Positions 11,794 to 22,877 of a DNA stretch of 64,000 nt are shown here, piece after piece (position 1 is the stretch's first letter; every line of letters starts with the position of its first letter). Location: assembly GCA_039096225.1 (NCBI GenBank), contig JBBPEB010000031.1, forward strand, positions 26,001 to 90,000, given 5' to 3'. The notes under the pieces are model-generated. The model saw nothing but the letters and a program-made list of their open reading frames with translations. It did no database searches and was not told where the DNA came from. The position numbers were made by a program, and so were the translations under genes. This stretch comes from Blastocystis sp. Blastoise (lineage: Eukaryota > Sar > Bigyra > Opalinata > Blastocystidae).

Positions 11794-11860
11794 CTTTATG
11801 CTCTGGAAGGAGAGAAGCAATCATTATAGATTGTTTTCAGGTTCAATTCCTGACATGAAG
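11794..11860 (+). ncRNA. tRNA-like cloverleaf, type 2 (HelA-1)
   Basis: 67 nt: acceptor-like 7-bp stem CTTTATG/CATGAAG, small arm CTC-TGGAAG-GAG, middle arm centred on CAATC/GATTG, and T-arm-like TCAGG-TTCAATT-CCTGA with a B-box-like GGTTCAATTCC. Compared with type 1, the outer and middle stems have changed on both sides so that pairing is kept, while the small arm and T-like arm are conserved. A standard 7-nt anticodon loop and positions 8-9 are missing. Confidence 0.55.
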
Positions 11861-13795
11861 TCTTATTTTTCTTTTTTTAAATATTTTATTTATATATTAT
11901 TATATATATATATTCTCTTTTTTAAATTTATTTTAATCCAGTTTAATTTATACTTTTCAATTTTGACCTTATATATATATATATCTAACTTTTTATAGTT
12001 TTTTTAGACTTACTCTTCTCAACAACAGTCACAATGAGAACAAATCCATTTATACTTAAACAGCCAAGTCATCTTAAAACTGATTATATCAATCAAAATA
12101 CATGTGTTAAACTTGTTTTATTGATTTAAACTCAATTTTAATAATTAAAAGTAAACAAACCAAACACACATGTTGACTTTAAAACTTTAAACTCAGTGTT
12201 AAATGGTTAGTTTTAAAGAGTAGACACAAAACATTGATTTATACTAAAAGGAATGAAAACAATCAACTCTTGATACAACTTTACCATTTGATAAAACACT
12301 CATCCACAATATTTTCCAAAGTTCTTTTAGTAAAGTGTTTATATAGACATATAATGTATAAAATGAAAGTCAACTTCTTGAATCTCTTATTTTAGGACAG
12401 TCTTTAAAACATTTTGACAAATAGACAACCTTTAACTTGCTATTTAAAGCTAATATTTTAAGAGTAGACTTGATTTAAACCTATATACACAACTGTCATC
12501 ATCATAACACTTTTAAAGACACTTTACCATTTGCTCATACACTTTGATCAAAACATTTTCGTCCCTTCTTTTAATATAATATAGATCATACACTCTAGTT
12601 TAATGAATAAAAGCTCTTATTTTGAATCTCGTCCTCTAAGTCACTCATTTTTACATTTTTCAAAATTTAAGACCCTTAGAGTTGATATTTTGACTCAATT
12701 TTTCTACAATGCACGAAATTCACGATTTTATATAAACTGAAGTGAAAATAAATTTTAAATAATAGTCACAACACCTCACACATCCACTCTCTAAAAATTA
12801 TTTTCTTTGTACTTTTGATATGTTGTAGAGCTACTACAGCTGTATACTAATTAATATCTCTAAATTTTTTATTCACAGTTTAAGACTATGTTTTACACAT
12901 TCTTTTAAATTTGACAACCTTAAACTATTTATTTAAAGCTATTATTCATAGAATAGACTTGATATAAGATTCTATACACATATATAAACCATTTTACTTT
13001 TTAAGACACATTTTGTCATTTGGTCATACACTTTGACCTTCATAATTTTGACTTTCCTTTTAACATAGAATAGAGTATTATCTCTAGTTTACTAAATAAA
13101 AGTCATTATATTGAATCTCTCACTCTAAGACCACTTAATTCACACTTTTCAAAATTGTGACACTAAAACTCATTATTTTAAGACTTTGTTTTAGATATAG
13201 TAGTTTGATGACCTATTGATTACAATACTACAATATTAGTTGATTATAAGAAGATCAAAGAAAATATCGATCACTCAAAAATCGTCCTCAGGAGCTCAAA
13301 ATTGGTACACCTAGGTTTTTCGACCTCCTGAATCAGAATATCATGTCAAAATAAGAATCTAAATTTGACCGTTAAGGCCTCACGTGTTCAATATGAAAAA
13401 GTATTAAAAAGTAGATAAATATAAAGAATAAACACGGATAACGTATATTGTGGGATTGAGAAAAAATCAAGTTTACCCCATGTTTATTTTCCAATTGTCT
13501 GGTCAACAATTTTTATCGGGATGATCCCAAAGAGCCAATCAAAAACGACTCAAAAATCATGTTTTCTGTTTTTTTATTAATAACTTTTTAATTATTAATA
13601 ATATCGCTTAACCAAATATACGGTGCACAACTACACGTTATATCGTATTGAACTGTGTTTCAGCCAAAAGTTAACTCCCCGTAAGTTTAGAGGAGTTGCG
13701 GCGACAAACTATAGTATACATTAGCCAATCAAATGGTTTTTCCAAAAACTGACCAATGGGAATTTTTTTGCCTATTCTCATATATATAGTAATGA
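11861..13795. other. Repeat-rich 5' region of HelA-1 (no gene seen)
   Basis: About 1.9 kb between the type 2 cloverleaf and the 5' terminus. It holds degenerate copies of the same ~490-bp repeat family as HelC plus the conserved subterminal block. I see no coding sequence. Equivalent regions: 13796-15721 (HelB-1), 38106-40042 (HelB-2), 41211-43146 (HelA-2), 45463-47397 (HelA-3). Confidence 0.75.
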
Positions 13796-15721
13796 TATAT
13801 ATGAGAATAGGCAAAAAAATTCCCATTGGTCAGTTTTTGGAAAATGCATTTGATTGGCTAAGGTATACTATAGTTTGTCGCCGCAACTCCTCTAAACTTA
13901 CGGGGAGTTAACTTTTGGTTGAAACACAGTTCAATACAATATAACATGTAGTTGTGCACCGTATATTTGGATAAGCGATATTGTTTATAATTAAAAAGTT
14001 ATTAATAAAAGAACAGAAAACATGATTTTTGAGTCGTTTTTGATTGGCTCTTTGGGATGACCCCGATAAAAATTGTTGACCAGACAATTGGAAAATAAAC
14101 ATGGGGTAAACTTGATTTTTTCTCAATCCCACAATATACGTTATCCGTGTTTATTCTTTATATTTATCTATTTTTTAATACTTTTTCATATTGAGCACGT
14201 GAGGCCTTAACGGTCAAATTTAGATTCTCAATTTGACATCATATTCTGATTCAGGAGGTCAAAAAACCTAGGTGTACCAATTTTCAGCTCCTGAGAACGA
14301 TTTTTGAGTGATCGATATTTTCTTCGATCTTCTTATAATCGACTAATATTATATCATAGTAATCAATAGGTCCTCAAACTACTATAGTTAAAACAAAGTC
14401 TTAAAATAACGAGTTTAAAAGTGACAATTTTGAAAAATGTGAATTAAGTGGTCTTAGAGTGAGAGATTCAATATAATGACTTTTATTTAGTAACTAGAGA
14501 TAATACTCTATACTATGTCAAAAGGAGAGTCAAAATTATGAAGGTCAAAGTGTATGACCAAATGACAAAATGTGTCTTAAAAAGTAAAAGGGTTTCTATA
14601 TATGTTTAGAATCATGTATTAAGTTTATTCTATGAATAAGAGCTTTAAATAAATAGTTTAAGGTTGTCAAATTTAAAAGAATGTGTAAAACATAGTCTTA
14701 AACTGTGAATAAAAAATTTAGAGATATTAATTAGTGTACAGCTATAGTAGCTCTACAACATATCAAAAGTACAAAGAAAATAATTTTTAAAGAGTGGATG
14801 TGTGAAGGGTTGTGACTATTATTTAAAATTTATTTTTACTTCAGTTTGAGCAAAATCGTGAATTTGGTGCACTGTAGAAAAATTGAGTCAAGAGGTCAAC
14901 TCTAAGGGTCTTAAATTTAAAAAAATGTAAAAATGAGTAACTTAGAGGACGAGATTCAAAATAAGAGCTTTTATTCATTAAACTAGAGTGTGCGATCTAT
15001 ATTATGTGAAAAGGAGGGACAAAAATATTTTGATCAAAGTGTATGAGCAAATGGTAAAGTGTCTTTAAAAGTGTTATGGTGATGACAGTTGTGTTTACAT
15101 GTCTGAATCAAGTTTATTCTTAAAATATTAACTTTAAATAGCAAGTTAAAGGTTGTCTATTTATCAAAATGTTTTAAAGACTATCTTAAACAAAGAGATT
15201 CAAGAAGTTGACTTTCATTTTATACATAATATGTCTATATAAACACTTTACTAAAAGAACTTTGGAAAATATTGTGGATGAGTGTTTTGTCAAATGGTAA
15301 AGTTGTATCAAGAGTGAATTATTTCCACTCCTTTTTGTTTAAATCAATGTTTTATGTCCACTCTATAAAAACTATCTTTTAATACTGAGTTTAACGTTTT
15401 AAAGTCAACATGTGTGTTTGGTTTGCTTACTTTTGAGAGTTGAAAATCAGTTTAAATTGATAAATTATGTCATAGACGTCTATATTAATTGATTCAAGCA
15501 GTTTTGAGATGACTTAGTTGTTTGAGTTAAAATGGATTTGTTCTCATTGTGACTGTTGTTGAGAAGAGGAAGTCTAAAAAAACTATAAACAGTTAGATAT
15601 ATGTATATAATGTCAAAATTTAAAAGGTATAATCTAAAAGAGATAAAAATAAGTTTAAAAAAGAGAAAATATATATATAATAATAATATGTAAAAAATAT
15701 TAAAGAAAAAGAAAAATAAGA

Positions 15722-15788
15722 CTTCATGTCAGGAATTGAACCTGAAAACAATCTATAATGATTGTTTCTCTCCTTCTAGAGCATAAAG
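15722..15788 (-). ncRNA. tRNA-like cloverleaf, type 2 (HelB-1)
   Basis: Same structure as 11794-11860, with CTTTATG/CATGAAG outer stem and AACAATC/GATTGTT middle arm, antisense to HelB-1. Confidence 0.55.
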
Positions 15789-15814
15789 GGAGTTTATAAA
15801 TAATAATAATAATA

Positions 15815-15851
<37 letters not shown>

Positions 15852-15853
15852 GA

Positions 15854-15903
15854 CTAGGGTCACGCCGCAGGTCCAGTGCCTAACGGCCCCGGACCGCGGC
15901 TGC
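15854..15903 (-). other. Helitron 3' terminal hairpin, HelC-3
   Basis: Reverse complement of the HelC-1 hairpin, identical over 50 nt (GGGGCC/GGCACT variant). Confidence 0.9.
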
Positions 15904-16039
15904 ATAAAGAGTATATAAAAAATATTTATTATCTTTTATCTTATATATTATATATATATAGTTTTTAATATGAGTCATTTATTATATATTATATATTATA
16001 TATTATATATATTATTTATTATTTATTAAATATTAATTT

Positions 16040-16105
16040 CTTATACTCTATATGGAGAGTTACAATTATTTTATGATTGTAATCAGGTTCAATTCCTGAT
16101 ATAAG
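16040..16105 (+). ncRNA. tRNA-like cloverleaf, type 1 (HelC-3)
   Basis: Identical in sequence to the HelC-1 copy (1991-2056) and, like it, antisense to the element. Confidence 0.55.
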
Positions 16106-18534
16106 ATTATTTTAGACTTTTTAAATAAGAAATTAAAAAAGAGAAAAAATTATTGTTTAATTAAAATCACTTTCTAAGTCAATTTTTTCACAACAATTTA
16201 TTTTTAAAATATATTTTGTATTTAGTAATAATTAAACAACTGTTTAAAACATTCTTTGAGTTTTTAAAGTCAATAACTTTAGAAATGAGTACCAATGTGA
16301 AGTAGTGTAAAGTATTTTTAATTCATAAAATTCATTTAAATAAGCATAATATAATAATTTTAACTCATTTTAATACTTTTTAAAAGAATTAGAAAGCTTT
16401 AATCATAACAAAGTCAGCATTCATTCTAACTTTGACAACTAAAACATTATTTAAAAAGTTAATATTTTTATATTCGTCTCAAATAATGATTTTAACATAA
16501 ATAACTCAAAATAGTAACTTTTAAATAGACTTTACCCATTCAAGATCCACTGTATCAAAACAGTTTCCGTCAGTCTTTTGATATAATATAGAGTTTATCA
16601 TACTATTTATTAAATAAAAGTAAATGTTTTGAATCTCTTTCTTAAAGACCCTTTTTGACACATTATGAAAAGTTGACACACTTAAACTCATTTTTAAATG
16701 CTAATATTTACACACTTTACTTAATATGACCATAGCTACACATTGGTGATCACTTTAAAACATTTTGTAAACCTTTTGCATTTGCTCATTTACTTCGACC
16801 AAAATATTTTCATCCCTCCTTTTGACATAATATAGAGTGTGTTGTCTAATTATATGAAAGCGATGGGGAATTTTGAATCTCGTCCTCTAAGTCAATCATT
16901 TTCACATTTTTTAAAATTAAGACCCTTAGAGTTGATTTTTGAAGTTAATTTTTCTACAGTGTTCCAAAAACACGATTTTGGATAAACTGAAGTAAAAATA
17001 TTTTTTCAATAACTCTCACAACCCTTCACACATCCAGTCTCTAAAAATAGTTTTTGCTATATTTTTGATATGTTGTAGAGTGTCTCTTAGTGTATACTGA
17101 ACAATATCTCGTTTCTTAAAACTCTCATTTTATGACTCTCTTTGAACATATTTTTACTAATTGAAAGGCTTAAACATATTTTTAAAAGCTAATATTTACA
17201 TAGTAGACTTTATATGACTCTATAAGCACATTAGTCAACACTTTAGACTTTTTAAGGACACTTTACCATTTGGTCATACACTTTGATCAAAACATTTTCG
17301 TCCCTTCTTTTAACATAATATAGCTCATACACTCTAGTTTAATGAATAAACACTCTTATTTTGAATCTCGTCCTCTAAGTCACTCATTTTTACATTTTTT
17401 TAAATTTAAGACCCTTAGAGTTGATTTTTTGACTCAATTTTTCTACAGTGCACGAAATTCACGATTTTAAATAAACTGAAGTAAAAATAAATTTTTAATA
17501 ACTCTCACAACACCTCACACATCCACTCTCTAAAAATTATTTTCTTTGCACTTTTGATATGTTGTAGAGCTACTACAGCTGTACACTAATTAAAATCTAT
17601 AAATTTTTTATTCATAGTTTAAGACTATGTTTTACACATTTATTTAAATTTGGCAACCTTAAACTATTTATTTAAAGTTCTTATTCATAGAATATACTTA
17701 ATACATGATTCTATACACATATGCAAACACTTTTACTTTTTAAGACACATTTTGTCATTTGGTGATACACTTTGACCATCATAATTTTGACTCTCCTTTT
17801 AACATAGAATAGAGTATTATCTCTAGTTTACTAAACAAAAGTCATTATATTGAATCTTATCCTCTAAGACCACTTAATTCACATTTTTCAAAATTGTGAC
17901 ACTCAAACTCATTATTTTAAGACCTTGTTTTAACTATAGTAGTTTGAGGACCTATTGATTACCATTATACAATATTAGTCCATTATAAGAAGATCGAAGA
18001 AAATATCGATCACTCAAAAATCGTCCTCAGGAACTCAAAATTGGTACACCTAGGTTTTTCGACCTCCTGAATCAGAATATCATGTCAAAATAAGAATCTA
18101 AATTTGACCGTTAAGGCCTCACGTGTTCAATATGAAAAAGTATTAAAAAATAGATAAATATAAAGAATAAACACGGATAACGTATATTGTGGGATTGAGA
18201 AAAAATCAAGTTTACCCCATGTTTATTTTCCAATTGTCTGGTCAACAATTTTTATCGGGGTCACCCCAAAGAGCCAATCAAAAACGACTCAAAAATCATG
18301 TTTTCTGTTCTTTTATTAATATCTTTTTAATTATTAATTATATCGCTTAACCAAATATATGGTGCACAACTACATGTTATATCCTATTGAACTGTGTTTC
18401 ACTCAAAAGTTAACTCCCCGTAAGTTTAGAGGAGTTGCGGCGACAAACTATAGTATATAGTAGCCAATCAAATGCATTTTCCAAAAACTGACCAATGGGA
18501 ATTTTTTTGCCTATTCTCATATATATAGTAATGA

Positions 18535-19030
18535 TATAGATATAGATATATATAGATATAGATATAGATATATATATAGATATATAATAAGGAGGAAGTA
18601 GGAAGTAGGAAGTAGGAAGGAAGAAGGAAGAAGGAAGAAGGAAGGAGGAAGTTTAAGAAGGAAGGATGAAGAAGTAAGAAGGAAGGATGAAGAAGAAGGA
18701 AGAAAGAAGGATGAGGAAGAAGGAAGTAGGAAGAATCAAGGATGGGGAAGAAGAAAGAAGGAAGAAGGAAGGAGGAAGAAGAATGAAGAACCAAGGTGAA
18801 GAAGAAGGGAGAAGTAAGAAGTAAGTACGAAGAATGAAGGAAGAATGATGAAGAAGGAAGAAGGAAGAAGAAGTAAAGAATGAAAAGAAAGAAGGCAGAA
18901 AGAAGAAGGAAGAAGGAAGAAGGAAGAAGGAAGAAGAAGGAAGGAAGAAGAAGTAAGTAGGAAGGATGAGGAAGAAGAAAGAAGTAAGAAGGAAGAAGAA
19001 CGAAGATAGAAAGAAGAAAAAAAAACTAAG
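18535..19030. repeat. TATAGA microsatellite and polypurine tract (HelB-1)
   Basis: Starts with tatagatatagatata repeats (18535-18590), then about 440 bases of A/G-only sequence (gaaggaagaagg). This is the complement of the polypyrimidine tract of HelB-2. Open frames rich in Ser/Phe/Leu/Pro here are artefacts. Confidence 0.9.
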
Positions 19031-19103
19031 AAGAATATTAAACCTATATACAATAAATAAACATAATAAATAAATAAATAAATAAATAAATAATAAACAA
19101 TAA

Positions 19104-19136
<33 letters not shown>

Positions 19137-19927
19137 ATTAATAAATAAATAAACATATAAAAAAAAATGAATAAATAAATAATAAATAAATAAATAAATA
19201 ATAAAAAAAATGTAAACAATAAATAATAAAAATAATAAATAAAATATAAATATATACCTTTAAAATAACCTTGAACGACAGATTAAAGAAGGAAAATATT
19301 TAGCAACGAAGACCACAACACATCCATTGAAGTTTCTTTCCTATAGAATAAAAATTATTAATAATATATAGAATAAATTATATGTAAAGACTAAATAAAT
19401 AATATTGATAATAAAAATAATAAATAATAAAAACGAATTAACAAAAAGAAAAACAGATCTTAAGAAATAAATAATATATTTATATACCTGATCATAAATA
19501 AACCATTTTACACAGCCAAGACCACTTCAAGAACACTTCAACACCACAACCAAGGAAAATACAAAAGAATCCTATAGAAAAGTGTATTATTTTAAATAAA
19601 TAAATATATACATACAAATATATAAAAAATAATAACTAAACAATATCAAATAAATAAATAAAACATACTCAGTCAATCAATATAATAAAATATTTAAAAA
19701 ATGTAAAAAAACTATGTTTTTTGGGTACCCTAAATGTTTTTAATAGAAAATGACCCAATTATTACTTTTGTAAATAAATCAATGAAAATTCAAGGGTTTT
19801 TTAATTTCTATTAATTTTTAAGAAGCATATTTTTAAAATAGACCCTATTCTTTAAAAGTGGAAATATAAACACAATTTTTATATTAAGAGAAAACACTTA
19901 TTTTTTATAATTAAAATATTATCTAAG

Positions 19928-21196
19928 ATGCCTCAGAAGGCATGATGCTGTCAAGATCGAAGTGTGTAGATGGAAAAATATACATTTCTCAAAAACTTTC
20001 AGGTTCTTCTACTCAATAGGATCCAGTTGTGTATGTTCTTGGTCTTGGTATTACTTGCTCTGATGGTCTTAAAGGTATATATTTTCCATTTCTTTTTTTT
20101 TTTAAATTATTTATTATATTATTTTAGGTTCTTCTATGTTATTTGTATCATACGGAGGCTGTGGTGTTGCCTGCTATGCTAACTGTGAAGGTATGTTGTC
20201 AATGATTTGTTTTTATTTTTTTAATTTTATTTATTTATAGGTTCTTCTGTTGTTTTAAATGATGCTAATGGTTCTAATGATGTGATTGTAGGTTCTTCTT
20301 ATTGTATTGAAGGTATGTTGCCAATCATTTAATTTATTTTTATATTTTATTATTATTTTTTTATTATTTCTATATATATATATAGGTTCTTCAGTTGCTG
20401 TGCATGTTGACAGTGGTGTTGATGATAGATGTCTGTGTGGTGTTGAAGGTATGTTGTCATTCATTTATTTTTTCTTTTTTTACTTTTATATATATTTAGG
20501 TTCTTCTGATGCTTTCAATACTGCTGTTGATGTTGTTGGTGATCAGATAGACTGTTCCTATGGTATTAAAGGTATATATATATATTGTCATTCATTTATT
20601 ATTATTATTTTTTTATTTATTATTTGTCTATTACTGTTTCTTTATAGGTTCTTTTATTGTTGTGTGTGTGGTTGCTGAAGGTGTTAATAATTAAGGTATG
20701 TCTATTTTTTTAATTTAATTTAGTTTATTTTTATTTATTATTTATATATAGGTCCTTCTATTCTGATCGAGTCTTCTATTATAGGTAATGAAAGGTATAT
20801 ACTTATTTCTTCCTTTCTTTTTTTTTTAATTTATTAATTATCTTATCATTATATATAGGTTCTTCAAGTCAGTTATGATATGATACTTATTTTTCTGTTC
20901 CTTCTTTAGAAGGTATATATATTTTTATTGTTTATATATTTTTTATTATTTATTATATATAGGTGTCTTTTCTAATAGGGGATCTTATCACCCTAATGTT
21001 GGCTTTTATTTTAATAATAAAAATATATCTAAAGGTATATATATATATATATATATATAACAAATATTTATATTTCTTTTAATATATATATCTATATATT
21101 TTATCTATATAGTGATGGTGTAAATAGTTCTTTAATGCTGAAGGTATATATATATATATTTATCTTTTATTTCTATAGGTTCTTCTAATTTGGTTG
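19928..21196 (+). pseudogene. HelB-1 mini-exon gene remnant
   Basis: Plus-strand counterpart of the first exons of the HelA transposase. An ATG at 19928 opens a degraded first exon that soon stops. A series of blocks follows, each preceded by ...tatag, beginning GTTCTTCT or GTCCTTCT, and ending GAAG or AAAG before GTATGTTG or GTATATAT. The frames are phase 1 to phase 1, and one block encodes SSVAVHVDSGVDDRC. Several blocks have in-frame stops (for example CAA-TAG in the second, and TGA where HelB-2 has CGA), so this copy cannot give a full protein. About eleven blocks are recognisable up to 21196. No Rep or helicase exons follow. Peptides differ strongly from HelA while exon borders are kept. 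Confidence 0.7.
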
Positions 21197-21229
21197 GCAT
21201 ACTTAACATATTATTTTATTTTTGTTTTG

Positions 21230-22600
21230 TTTTGTTTTGCTTTGTTTATTATTATTATTTTTTTTTTCACAGATAATATCTTTCTATTATCTGCTTTCTT
21301 AGTATTATTTATTTATTTTTGTTTTGTTCGTTTTTTATAATTTTTATTGTGCTTACTATTAAGATAATTTTGAAATTAGTTAATGTTATTAGTATGTGGT
21401 CCTTAATATTGTTTTAATTTATAATAACATTCATTTATCACCTAATCTGATATAGACTAGCGATATAATTACATCAATGATTGAGTTATTATTAAGTTTT
21501 GTATTCTCCACTTTCATTTATATATTTAATTATGTGTAAAATTTTAAGCAATAAGAAATGTGAAAAAATAGGTTATTAAATTAAGAGATTTAAAATTATA
21601 GAAATTGTTTAATATAGAACAACATGTACTCTACAACATATTAAAAAATAAGAGAATTTCATTTTTGACAAGTGAATTAAGAATGCGTTTGAGTTGTTCA
21701 GAAATTTTAAAGAGTAAGTCTATTCTTTTAAAATTGTGTTTTTGTTATACTATGAAAATTTTGACTTTTAAAAACAAGTTTAAAGGGATTATTTTTTTAA
21801 AATGTAGAAATGAATTATCCAAAGGACGAGATTCAATATAAAACATTTTATTTATCAAACTATTATTTATAGTCTGAATTATATTAAAAGGAGGGACAAA
21901 AATACTCTTGACAAAGTGTATGACCAAATGAAAAATGTTTATAAAGAGTGTCAAAATGGTAGCTAATGTATTGACAGAGTTATGTCGAGCATAGCGTTAA
22001 AATATAAGCTTTTTAAATTAACTATAAGTGTGTTAACTTTTCAAAATGTATAAAAAAGGGTCTTTAGGTCAGAGATTCAAGACATTCAACTATAAGTAAT
22101 ATATGACATAATGAGATCTATATTGTGTGAAAGTTATGTCTAAAACTATTTTGATACACTGGATATCAAAATGGTGAAGTCTCTTTACAAGCGATATTGT
22201 TGACACTTTTATGTATAAAAATGCTTTTTAGAGTGACTTTATTAATATTAATTCTAAAACTATGTGTTTAAGTCGTTAAAGTGAAAATGAATGTTGACTT
22301 TGTTGTGTTAGATTCGTTTTAGTTTTATGAAATGGTTAAAGAAAGTGTAAACTACCTTAATATAATCTATTTAAAATGATTTTACATAATAATGACTTTC
22401 GATACTTAACATTGTGACCCATTTCTAAATTTATTAGCTTTAGAAACTCCATAATAATTAAAGCAGTAACTCAACTATTTATAAATACAAAATATATTTT
22501 TAAAATAATAAATAACAAATATAATGATTCAAAAAGGATTTCTCATTTTTTTAAGTATTGTTTTTAGTTTTTCAGATACTATTCAAAAGTAAATTTTAAT
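21230..22600. other. Diverged repeat region of HelB-1 (no gene seen)
   Basis: About 1.4 kb between the mini-exon remnant and the type 1 cloverleaf. It contains more distant versions of the HelC repeat phrases (for example 'ttaaaaggagggacaaaaat' near 21885). HelB-2 has the inverted equivalent at 33887-35160. Confidence 0.6.
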
Positions 22601-22601
22601 T

Positions 22602-22667
22602 CTTATATCAGGAATTGAACCTGATTACAATCAATATATGATTGTAACTCTCCATATAGAGTATAAG
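22602..22667 (-). ncRNA. tRNA-like cloverleaf, type 1 (HelB-1)
   Basis: 66-nt element with CTTATA/TATAAG outer stem and TCAGG-TTCAATT-CCTGA arm. The middle arm ATTACAATCA/..GATTGTAAT differs in its loop from HelC copies. Confidence 0.55.
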
Positions 22668-22827
22668 AAGTGTTAATAAAATAATATATATAATATATAA
22701 TAAGTAACATATTATAGATAATAAGTAACATATTATAGATAATATTTTATAAATAATATATATTATTTAATATATAGTAGATAATAAGGAAAGAAAGTGA
22801 ATAAAAACAAAACACTTATTATTCATT

Positions 22828-22877
22828 GCAGCCGCGGTCCGGTGCCGTTAGGCCCCGGACCTGCGGCGTGACCCTAG
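22828..22877 (+). other. Helitron 3' terminal hairpin, HelB-1
   Basis: Identical to the HelC-2 hairpin; CTAG at 22874-22877 is followed by T. Confidence 0.9.

Larger units (their letters stand above)
2243..13795 (-). mobile_element. HelA-1: autonomous-class Helitron, interrupted
   Basis: Reverse-oriented copy of the ~12.1-kb HelA element. Its 5' terminus is at 13795 (reverse complement of TCATTACTATATATATGAGA). Its 3' part lies left of the window, beyond the HelC-1 insertion. HelC-2 (4872-8040) is inserted within intron 11. The remaining 8.4 kb is nearly identical to HelA-2: transposase exons 1-14 and part of exon 15, then the divergent exon-like unit, the polypyrimidine tract, a type 2 tRNA-like element and the repeat-rich 5' region. 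HelA-1 is itself inserted in the 5' tip of HelB-1: the bases to its right (tatatatgagaatagg) are a Helitron 5' end lacking its first nine bases, cut between A and T. Confidence 0.88.
15854..18534 (-). mobile_element. HelC-3: complete non-autonomous Helitron (2681 bp)
   Basis: Reverse-oriented: CTAG at 15854 starts the inverted hairpin, and the 5' terminus (...tagtaatga) ends at 18534. The flanks are ...atataga | tataga..., again A/T, within an AT microsatellite of HelB-1. It is near-identical to HelC-4 and HelC-1, indicating very recent activity. It contains the ~490-bp degenerate repeats and a type 1 tRNA-like element, and no gene. Confidence 0.92.
13796..22877 (+). mobile_element. HelB-1: mid-size Helitron, carrying HelC-3
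   Basis: Forward element. Its 5' end is cut by HelA-1 after the first nine bases of the terminus, and its 3' end is the hairpin and CTAG at 22877. Without the HelC-3 insertion (15854-18534) it is about 6.4 kb, matching HelB-2 (6439 bp, 33604-40042). Order: 5' repeat region, type 2 tRNA-like element (15722-15788, minus), polypurine tract, exon-like unit on minus, a decayed mini-exon gene on plus, a diverged repeat region, a type 1 tRNA-like element (22602-22667, minus), then the hairpin. It lacks Rep and helicase, so it is presumably mobilised in trans by HelA. Confidence 0.85.

Noticed and set aside
10959-11829. Overlapping open frames rich in Tyr/Leu/Ile/Phe/Ser (also at 40309-41179, 44561-45431, 18468-19219, 37539-38000)
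   Set aside because: They come from TTTA repeats and the polypyrimidine tract, which lack stop codons in several frames; no protein-like composition.
11794-11860. Canonical tRNA gene
   Set aside because: No positions 8-9, no A-box-like D arm and no 7-nt anticodon loop; only the T-arm/B box is convincing.
11794-11860. Hammerhead-type self-cleaving ribozyme
   Set aside because: The conserved core (CUGANGA...GAAA) is not present in either type.
20003-20080. Reassignment of TAA/TAG to Gln, as in some ciliates, to rescue HelB exons
   Set aside because: The HelA transposase and the two host genes use only CAA/CAG for Gln and contain no in-frame TAA/TAG; HelB stops fit decay better.
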